NCBI GenBank assembly: GCA_003224075.1
Contig: QHYF01000246.1
Coordinates: forward strand, 1-7,047
Length of the DNA stretch: 7,047 nucleotides
Direction of reading: 5' to 3'
DNA from: Acidobacteriota bacterium
GTDB lineage: Bacteria > Acidobacteriota > Terriglobia > Acidiferrales > UBA7541
Below the pieces are notes generated by a model, which worked only from the letters and a program-made list of their open reading frames with translations, did no database searches and was not told where the DNA came from. The position numbers and the translations under genes were made by a program. Positions 1 through 4,865 of the stretch are shown here, piece by piece (the first letter of the stretch is position 1; every line of letters begins with the position of its first letter).

Positions 1-1
1 G

Positions 2-370
2 TATGCGAAGCAGTTCGCGCGGCAGCGCACTGAAACCCGCAAGCAGGGAAAATTTCGTGTTGCGCGCGATCTTCGGGCCCGCGGCGTCCCCGACCGCCAC
101 ATTGAAACCGCGCTCGAAGAAGCTGCGCAGGAAACCGACGAAGCCGCCATCGTCCGCCAGCGCATCGAGCGCAAGCTGCGCTCGTTTCGCGGCCCCGATA
201 CAAACGAACATACAAGCAAAAAGATCGACGAAAGGAAGATGGCCTCCATCTACCACAGCCTCCTTCGCGCCGGCTTCCCCGCCGACATAATCCGCCGCGA
301 ACTCCACTCCTTGACCCGCAGCCAAAACCTCCCCGAAATTGAGCCCCGCTCCGACACGGAGCCTTCTTGA
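2..370 (+). CDS. recX: RecX family regulatory protein, 3' part only
   Basis: This is the C-terminal 122 residues of a gene that enters from the left edge; reading begins at base 2 and stops at TGA 368-370. RecX binds RecA filaments in the cytoplasm and modulates (usually inhibits) recombinase and SOS activity. The visible part contains RecX-type three-helix repeats: QGKFRVARDLRARGV followed by ETALEEA matches the 'R..L...G' helices of the middle repeat, and RKMASIYHSLLRAGFPADII matches the last repeat ('K..-YLLRRGF..-.I'). The tail after about residue 112 is polar and probably disordered. RecX before alaS is a known arrangement (recA-recX-alaS in enterobacteria), which supports both calls. 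The start and N-terminal repeat lie outside the window. A shorter overlapping frame from base 3 is Ser/Arg/Pro-rich and is a shadow. The family call is strong; the exact effect on RecA cannot be read from the sequence. Confidence 0.82.
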   Translation, partial: YAKQFARQRTETRKQGKFRVARDLRARGVPDRHIETALEEAAQETDEAAIVRQRIERKLRSFRGPDTNEHTSKKIDERKMASIYHSLLRAGFPADIIRRELHSLTRSQNLPEIEPRSDTEPS

Positions 371-395
371 ATTGGAGGTAAGTCGGCACCGAAAA

Positions 396-503
396 CAATG
401 TACAGTTGGGGTACACCCCCCCCGGCAGTTTGTATGAATGTCAAAACAAAGGAGTTGCAAAATTTGCAATTCGTAAGTCATTGATTCTAAAGAGGTGCAA
501 TCG
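396..503. repeat. candidate dispersed intergenic repeat (Acidobacteriota-like)
   Basis: The block starts with TGTAC (399-403) and GTACA (411-415) in inverted orientation around GGGG, runs into eight C residues (416-423), and continues into A/T-rich DNA. That DNA holds a near-perfect inverted repeat TTGCAAA-A-TTTGCAA (455-469) and two related words, AAAGGAGTTGCAA (448-460) and AAAGAGGTGCAA (489-500), about 41 bases apart. The composition differs sharply from the neighbouring genes. From memory, similar 'GGGGTAC-CCCC' blocks followed by 'AAGTC-TTGATTCTAAA' recur between genes in acidobacterial genomes. Only one copy is in this window, so the repeat status is inference; the borders are approximate. 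Confidence 0.35.
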
Positions 504-539
504 GGTGAATAGGCGATGATGTGGACCGCCATAAAACAG

Positions 540-564
540 AAAAAGCGGCAGCCTGGCTGCCGCA
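540..564 (-). terminator. terminator-like dyad facing the minus strand
   Basis: GCGGCAGCC (545-553), T, GGCTGCCGC (555-563) is a perfect 9-bp dyad; as RNA it gives an 8-bp stem with a CTG loop. On the minus strand it is followed by TTTTTCTGTTTT, which is the intrinsic-terminator layout. On the plus strand it is followed by AGTCCAAATTTC, not a T-tract, so it would not terminate recX or alaS transcription. No minus-strand gene runs into it inside the window. It could end an unseen antisense RNA from the alaS region, act as a DNA operator, or be part of the neighbouring repeat. Confidence 0.3.
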
Positions 565-621
565 GTCCAAATTTCGCAATTCTACCTGAATCGTATTGTA
601 CCAGAGTGGCATATTTCGTCA

Positions 622-643
622 AGGATAATTTCAGGATAATTTC
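622..643. repeat. 11-bp tandem duplication (AGGATAATTTC x2)
   Basis: AGGATAATTTC occurs twice head to tail (622-632 and 633-643) and a third copy begins with AGG at 644-646. Each unit contains GATAAT, a 5-of-6 match to a -10 hexamer, so the duplication may double a promoter element for alaS, though no good -35 sits 16-18 bases upstream of either. The end of the repeat also forms a small hairpin (TTTCAGG 640-646, loop AAAA, CCTGGAA 651-657, with one G-T pair). Confidence 0.6.
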
Positions 644-743
644 AGGAAAACCTGGAAGCTCGCGAACGTAAATTTGGAAGTGATTAGCAGGGAAGAGGTT
701 AGGGCTGGAGAAAAGATTAGCGGGCAGAGTGACGAGCTTGATT

Positions 744-762
744 GGTGTCGCCGGGCGGCGCC
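744..762 (+). promoter_or_regulatory. stem-loop in the alaS leader
   Basis: GGTGTCGC (744-751) and GCGGCGCC (755-762) form eight pairs, two of them G-U, closing a CGG loop, 66 bases before the alaS start. No T-tract follows, so it is not an intrinsic terminator. It could shape the alaS leader RNA or be incidental to the high GC content. Confidence 0.25.
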
Positions 763-828
763 TCCGAAAATTCCGCCCCATGTCCACCGTGCCGCAATTG
801 CTGCTACAGTGAGGCTCTGAGATAATCC

Positions 829-3729
829 ATGCATTCGCCCCGACCATCCAATGAGGCCAGTGTGACCGGCAAAGAGAAACCGCCCCCGGTAAGGGGCGCA
901 CGGGAAAACGCCAAATCTTGGAGCGGCAACGACATCCGTTCGGCTTTCCTCAAATTTTTTGAGCAGAAAGGGCACAAGATCGTGCGCAGTTCTTCGCTCG
1001 TGCCGCATGGTGACCCCACGCTGCTGTTCACGAATGCCGGGATGAATCAGTTCAAGGACGTGTTCCTCGGCCTTGAAAAACGCGATTACACCCGCGCGAC
1101 CTCCGCGCAGAAATGTGTGCGCGCGGGCGGCAAGCACAACGACCTCGAAAATGTCGGCTTCACCAAGCGCCACCACACCTTCTTCGAGATGCTCGGCAAC
1201 TTTTCCTTCGGCGATTATTTCAAGAAGGAAGCGATTGCCTACGCTTGGGAACTGGTCACTTCGCCCGAATGGTTCGCCATCGACAAAAACAAGCTCTACG
1301 TAACCGTCTTTGAACAATCAGAGATATCTCCCGGCCAAGTCGTAGAGGGCGACCACGAGTCCCTAATGCATTGGGGAAACCTCGAAATTCCGCCGGAGCG
1401 TATCGCCCTCATCCCAGGACCGAAGGAAAATTTCTGGGCGATGGGCGATACCGGCCCATGCGGCCCTTGCAGCGAGATTCATTACGATATGGGCCCCGCC
1501 GCTTCCGATCTCGGCCACGGTCTTACTGCGCCCGAGTGCAAGTTTCCTTGCGACTGCGGCCGCTTCGTCGAAATCTGGAACCTCGTTTTCATGCAGTTCA
1601 ACCGCGATGAAAAGGGCAAACTCACTCCTCTGCCAAAGCCTTGCGTGGATACCGGCATGGGCCTCGAACGTACCGCCGCTGTCCTCCAAGGCGTCATCTC
1701 CAACTACGACACCAATCTTTTTGTGCCACTCAGGAAACGAGCCGCCGAATTGTGTGGCGTCGATTTTGCTCGCGAAGAGAAACTGGAAGAAGGCAAAGGC
1801 GGCGCCGCTTCCCTGCGCGTGATTGCCGATCATTTTCGCGCAGCAACCTTTCTTATGGCTGATCGAGTACAGCCGTCGAACGAAGGCCGCGGGTACGTGC
1901 TTAGAAAGATTTTGAGGCGCGCCTTCTCGCATGCGAACTATCTGAATCCAGACCGCCTTACTCTCTTAAGTCCAATGGCCGAAAAAGTCTGCGAGTTAAT
2001 GGCCGGGGCTTATCCAGAACTCTTGGAAGCGTTTCCAGCAAAAGCCGTTGTGCTTGTGGCAGAGGAGGATCGCTTTCTTCGGACCACGGGGAAAGGTCTT
2101 CGGAAGCTGGATCAAATGCTAGTTCGTTCTTTCAACGAGAAACAGAGGGACGAAATGGCCGCAACCGGCCGTGTGCAGTCCACTACGCGGTTATCTGGAC
2201 GAGATGCTTTCTTCCTCTATGACACATTTGGCCTTCCGCGAGACTTCATTGAGGACGCGACGCGCGATCGTAATGTGATCGTTGATTGGCCGGGATTTGA
2301 GGAGGCCATGGAGGAGCAGCGGAAGCGGGCGCGGGCGTCGTGGAAGGGCGGGGCAAAAGAGGCGGCCAATCCGGCGTATGCGAAGCTGGCGGAAACGTTC
2401 AAGACGGAGCCTGACTTCTATCAGGGCACAAGGGCAAAGGATTGCCGGATTGAAGCGATCATTCTTACTGGCGGCGCTCGCCGCGCCGACACAAAAAGCG
2501 GCCTGGTCAATGAGTTGAAGGCAGGCGAGACCGGCGAAGTTGTTCTCGACCGCACGGTGATTTACCCGGAGTCGGGCGGGCAGGTGGCCGACACTGGCGC
2601 GTTCTACGACAACTCGGAATCGCAAGAGCTCGCGGATGTCACAAGCGCGTTTTATCCGGTAGCAGGGCTGATCGCCCACAAAGTCATCACAAAAGAAACG
2701 TTGCGCGTGGGCGACCGCGTCGCCGTGGTGGCAGATGCCGAGCGGCGCGCGCGCATCATCCGCAATCACACGGGAACGCATCTGGTTCATGCGGCGCTGC
2801 GCAATATTCTCGGCACGCACGTGAAGCAGTCCGGGTCGCTGAACGCGCCCGACCGCTTGCGTTTTGACTTCTCACACTTCGCGCACGTGGATGCGGAAGA
2901 ATTGCGCGACATCGAGCAGCAGGTGAACGAAGAAATCCGTCTCAACACCGAGATCGAAACCAACGTCACTTCGCTTGAGGAGGCACTTGCTTCCGGCGCG
3001 CTGGCCTTCTTCGGCGACAAATATCCCGAGCACAACGTCCGCGTTGTGACCATTCCCGATCCCCGCGCCGCTCGCGGTTTCTATAGCAAGGAGCTTTGTG
3101 GCGGCACGCACGTACAGCGCGTCGGGGACATCGGGGTGCTGAAGATTGTCAGCGAAGAGTCGGTGGCCGCCGGCGTCCGCCGGGTCGAGGCCGTCACTGG
3201 CATCGGCGCGCTGGAGCATTACCAGCAGCATGCGCAAATCCTGCGCCAGCTTGCCAGCCAACTCAATGTCGGAGAGGACGCGGTTCTGGCCCAGGTCGAG
3301 AAGCTGTCCCAGACGGCGAAGCAGTTGGGGAGGCAACTGGAGGCCCAAAAACGGAAGGGGGCGCTAGATCAGCTCGATGAGCTCGCCTCCCGCGTGCAAA
3401 CCGTCAAAGGGGTCAAGGTGATCGCGGCCGAAGTGCAAAATGTTGACCGCGAAGGACTTAGGCAGCTTGTGGACAGCCTTCGCCAAAAACTGGGCTCCGG
3501 AGTCGTCGCCTTGGGCATGCCGGAAAATGGAAAGGTGGCCCTGATCGCCGGTGTGACCAAGGACCTCACCTCTAAAGTCCATGCTGGCAAGCTGATACAG
3601 GCGCTGGCGAAACAGGTCGGCGGTTCCGGGGGTGGCAGGCCCGATTTGGCCGAGGCTGGCGGAAAAGACACAGCTGGCCTAAAAATGGCCTTGCAGAGCG
3701 TCCCATCCCTAATCGAATCATTGCTATAA
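829..3729 (+). CDS. alaS: alanine--tRNA ligase (AlaRS)
   Basis: A cytoplasmic class II synthetase that charges tRNA-Ala and edits Ser- and Gly-tRNA-Ala. Visible parts: the class II core with FTNAGMNQFKD (near residue 65), motif 2 around HHTFFEMLGNFSFGDYF (115-131) and motif 3 GMGLER (276-281); the tRNA-recognition stretch PSNEGRGYVLRKILRRA (349-365); an editing domain with zinc ligands H647xxxH651 and C757xxxH761; then a coiled coil (about 790-855) and the C-Ala domain ending in GGGRPDLAEAGGKD (934-947). All key residues are present. At 966 residues it is longer than E. coli AlaRS (876), through about 30 extra N-terminal residues, an insertion near 432-455 and a C237xxxC241xC243 segment before EIWN. 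ATG 829 has GAGG 14 bases upstream, which is far. GTG 862 (codon 12) has GAGG five bases upstream and is a credible alternative start giving 955 residues. The stop is TAA 3727-3729. Confidence 0.97.
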   Translation: MHSPRPSNEASVTGKEKPPPVRGARENAKSWSGNDIRSAFLKFFEQKGHKIVRSSSLVPHGDPTLLFTNAGMNQFKDVFLGLEKRDYTRATSAQKCVRAGGKHNDLENVGFTKRHHTFFEMLGNFSFGDYFKKEAIAYAWELVTSPEWFAIDKNKLYVTVFEQSEISPGQVVEGDHESLMHWGNLEIPPERIALIPGPKENFWAMGDTGPCGPCSEIHYDMGPAASDLGHGLTAPECKFPCDCGRFVEIWNLVFMQFNRDEKGKLTPLPKPCVDTGMGLERTAAVLQGVISNYDTNLFVPLRKRAAELCGVDFAREEKLEEGKGGAASLRVIADHFRAATFLMADRVQPSNEGRGYVLRKILRRAFSHANYLNPDRLTLLSPMAEKVCELMAGAYPELLEAFPAKAVVLVAEEDRFLRTTGKGLRKLDQMLVRSFNEKQRDEMAATGRVQSTTRLSGRDAFFLYDTFGLPRDFIEDATRDRNVIVDWPGFEEAMEEQRKRARASWKGGAKEAANPAYAKLAETFKTEPDFYQGTRAKDCRIEAIILTGGARRADTKSGLVNELKAGETGEVVLDRTVIYPESGGQVADTGAFYDNSESQELADVTSAFYPVAGLIAHKVITKETLRVGDRVAVVADAERRARIIRNHTGTHLVHAALRNILGTHVKQSGSLNAPDRLRFDFSHFAHVDAEELRDIEQQVNEEIRLNTEIETNVTSLEEALASGALAFFGDKYPEHNVRVVTIPDPRAARGFYSKELCGGTHVQRVGDIGVLKIVSEESVAAGVRRVEAVTGIGALEHYQQHAQILRQLASQLNVGEDAVLAQVEKLSQTAKQLGRQLEAQKRKGALDQLDELASRVQTVKGVKVIAAEVQNVDREGLRQLVDSLRQKLGSGVVALGMPENGKVALIAGVTKDLTSKVHAGKLIQALAKQVGGSGGGRPDLAEAGGKDTAGLKMALQSVPSLIESLL

Positions 3730-3730
3730 T
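3722..3730 (+). promoter_or_regulatory. extended -10 promoter for the lytic transglycosylase gene
   Basis: TGCTATAAT is a perfect extended -10 element (TGn plus TATAAT) and overlaps the alaS stop codon. No good -35 sits 16-18 bases upstream, which is tolerated by extended -10 promoters. Transcription would start near 3737, just where the first leader stem (GCGCC, 3739-3743) begins. No terminator was found between alaS and the next gene, so some read-through from alaS is also likely. Confidence 0.5.
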
Positions 3731-3736
3731 CCCGTC

Positions 3737-3949
3737 CAGCGCCAGAACCGTGTCTGAAGGGAGACAGTACGCTTCCAGCAGGCGCGGGTAAGCAAGACGA
3801 ACCAAAATCACTCGGCGATCTTCCCCAGGGATGACCTCCGGGTGATGACCCCTAGTACGGAAGTGGCATTGACCGCAACGCGGCCATGCCGAACACTGTC
3901 TGCCATGAGGCTGAGTCCAAAATTGTTGTGTGCCTTCCCCAAGGGCATA
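3737..3949 (+). promoter_or_regulatory. structured leader RNA of the transglycosylase gene (riboswitch-like, class unknown)
   Basis: The roughly 213-base leader has four nested or sequential helices and a closing hairpin over the ribosome-binding site. GCGCC 3739-3743 pairs with GGCGC 3781-3785 around TGTCT-GAAGGG-AGACA (3751-3766). TCACTCGG 3808-3815 pairs with CCGGGTGA 3838-3845 (one G-U). GGCAT 3865-3869 pairs with ATGCC 3886-3890, enclosing CCGC-AAC-GCGG (3873-3883). TGCCTT 3931-3936 pairs with AAGG and CA (3941-3947, one bulged G), burying the Shine-Dalgarno AAGGG at 3941-3945. This is the plan expected of translational control by RNA structure. I could not match it to a known class. The stretch CCGAAC-ACTGTC near 3889 faintly recalls the c-di-AMP (ydaO) class, but the invariant core words of that class are missing. 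Some helices may be chance in GC-rich DNA. Confidence 0.4.
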
Positions 3950-4645
3950 ATGCGTAAACGAACGGTATACACGGCAGGGCTCCTTCTCGCGACGCTGGCT
4001 TTCTGCGCGACTGCTTTCGCGCCGGGCGCCAGCGCACAAATCGCGAAGGTCGTTGACGATACGGGACAGCGGATGTTCATCAACTCCGAACCGCAGTTGA
4101 CGGCCAAGCTCATCGCCGCAAAGCCGCGCACAACCATCTACCTGCCCGCTGAATCTTCTCTTACAGGACGCAATCGTCCGGCCATGAACATGGACCGGGA
4201 CGGTACGGAAAAACTGGTTCGAGAGGCGGCGGACCGTCACCACGTGGACCCAGCTCTCGTCCGCGCGGTGATCCAGACGGAATCGAACTGGAATCCGAAG
4301 GCGTATTCGCACAAGGGCGCCGGGGGATTAATGCAGTTGAATGGAGCGTATGACGTGTTCAACCCGCAACAGAATGTCGACGCCGGGGTTAAATATCTCA
4401 AGACGTTGCTGGAACGCTACAACGGCAACCTCGACCTGGCCCTGGCGGCATACAATGCGGGAGAGGGGGCGGTGGATCGGGCGCACGGCGTCCCCGCGTT
4501 TCGAGAAACGCGGAGTTACGTACAAAAAGTACAGGATGCCTATTTCCGGCCGGGCTCGGGTCGTCTTGCGGACGCGTTCGTCAATCCTCACGCCATCCAC
4601 AAAGACCTTACTTCGGACGGCCGCACCATCTTCACCAACGACTAG
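3950..4645 (+). CDS. secreted lytic transglycosylase (SLT domain)
   Basis: A 231-residue exported murein hydrolase that would cleave the MurNAc-GlcNAc bond with formation of 1,6-anhydro-MurNAc in the periplasm. Residues 1-29 form a signal peptide (MRKR, a hydrophobic run, cleavage after GASA). The SLT domain spans about 83-195: catalytic E111 in IQTESNWNPKA, GLMQL (126-130) and AYNAGEG (167-173) are all present. Between GLMQL and FNPQQN only about seven residues remain, where the family normally has a 'MPATA..FGV' segment of about 14. A K-x5-G-x3-F-x-N motif occurs at 33-45 and again at the extreme C-terminus (218-230). The start at ATG 3950 is chosen because it gives a clean signal peptide and has AAGGG four bases upstream. 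An ATG at 3842 would add 36 residues ahead of the signal and place the start inside the leader. The stop is TAG 4643-4645. No lipobox is seen. Confidence 0.88.
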   Translation: MRKRTVYTAGLLLATLAFCATAFAPGASAQIAKVVDDTGQRMFINSEPQLTAKLIAAKPRTTIYLPAESSLTGRNRPAMNMDRDGTEKLVREAADRHHVDPALVRAVIQTESNWNPKAYSHKGAGGLMQLNGAYDVFNPQQNVDAGVKYLKTLLERYNGNLDLALAAYNAGEGAVDRAHGVPAFRETRSYVQKVQDAYFRPGSGRLADAFVNPHAIHKDLTSDGRTIFTND

Positions 4646-4690
4646 AAGTAGGCAACAGTTAGTGATTCGTCGCTGGTTGCAAGAACTCGT

Positions 4691-4719
4691 TTCAAAACCG
4701 CGTTCAAGCCCTCTAGAAT
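4691..4719 (+). promoter_or_regulatory. possible promoter for the amidase gene
   Basis: TTCAAA (4691-4696) and TAGAAT (4714-4719) are separated by 17 bases, matching the -35 and -10 consensus at 4 of 6 and 5 of 6 positions. If used, the transcript would start near 4726 and the terminator-like hairpin at 4772-4819 would lie inside its leader. That would make the hairpin either an attenuator or evidence that this promoter is wrong. Confidence 0.2.
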
Positions 4720-4771
4720 CGATGGGTGGAAGTGGCCGAAAGAAGGTTTTGAAGCGGCCTCTGGTCTTGGG

Positions 4772-4819
4772 TTCTCGCGGGCGCGCAGTTTGAAGCGCGA
4801 GAAGTTTGATTTTTTGTTT
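4772..4819 (+). terminator. intrinsic terminator after the transglycosylase gene
   Basis: TTCTCGCG (4772-4779) and CGCGAGAA (4796-4803) form a perfect 8-bp stem with a 16-base loop, followed at once by GTTTGATTTTTTGTTT (4804-4819). An alternative inner stem, CGCGC (4782-4786) with GCGCG (4795-4799), would also precede the T-rich tract. It lies 126 bases after the transglycosylase stop and 46 bases before the amidase start, so it should separate the two transcripts. Confidence 0.6.
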
Positions 4820-4865
4820 GCGCGAATGCCAGCCTGCAGCGGCGCGTTTTGGGGGATGTAGAGGG

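Larger units (their letters stand above)
371..828. other. 458-base gap between recX and alaS
   Basis: No gene I can defend lies here. The first 150 bases are A/T-rich with a G4-TACA-C8 block, quite unlike the flanking genes. The middle carries a 9-bp perfect dyad (545-563) and the last part a tandem 11-mer (622-643) and a GC-rich stem-loop (744-762). No sequence resembling a T-box core, a tRNA or a + strand intrinsic terminator was found, so the end of the recX transcript is not evident. The alaS promoter should be here, but no convincing -35/-10 pair stands out. The best -10-like words are two GATAAT boxes at 624-629 and 635-640, inside the tandem duplication, without a good -35. Confidence 0.6.
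4646..4865. other. 220-base gap between transglycosylase and amidase genes
   Basis: The gap contains a long-range inverted repeat: TCGTTTCAAAACC (4687-4699) against GGTTTTGAAGCGG (4745-4757), 13 pairs with two G-U. A competing short stem GGCCG (4734-4738) with CGGCC (4755-4759) cannot form at the same time. The intrinsic terminator at 4772-4819 follows. A start-stop ATG-TAG lies at 4856-4861 just before the amidase start. I see no gene here. Confidence 0.55.

Noticed and set aside
399..423. Terminator of recX at the GGGG-TACA-CCCC hairpin
   Set aside because: The stem is followed by more C residues and not by a T-tract.
516..671. A 51-codon frame on the + strand (ATG 516 to TAA 669-671) in the recX-alaS gap
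   Set aside because: It has no good Shine-Dalgarno, runs through the tandem duplication and dyad, and its composition shows no coding bias; a frame this long is expected by chance.
371..828. T-box leader controlling alaS
   Set aside because: I found no T-box antiterminator core (TGGNACCGCG-like) and no + strand terminator; the long gap alone is not evidence.
631..1317. Minus-strand frame across the alaS leader and 5' end
   Set aside because: It overlaps the conserved AlaRS catalytic domain and shows no family features; it is a shadow.
3842..3949. Upstream ATG extending the transglycosylase by 36 residues
   Set aside because: It would put 36 unrelated residues before a textbook signal peptide, and ATG 3842 lacks a clear ribosome-binding site and lies within a predicted leader stem.
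3737..3949. Direct assignment of the transglycosylase leader to the c-di-AMP (ydaO) or c-di-GMP riboswitch classes
   Set aside because: Only scattered short similarities to ydaO could be forced, in more than one alternative alignment, and its conserved GGGGTGAATC and CAGCTAAC words are missing; c-di-GMP class I core words are absent too.
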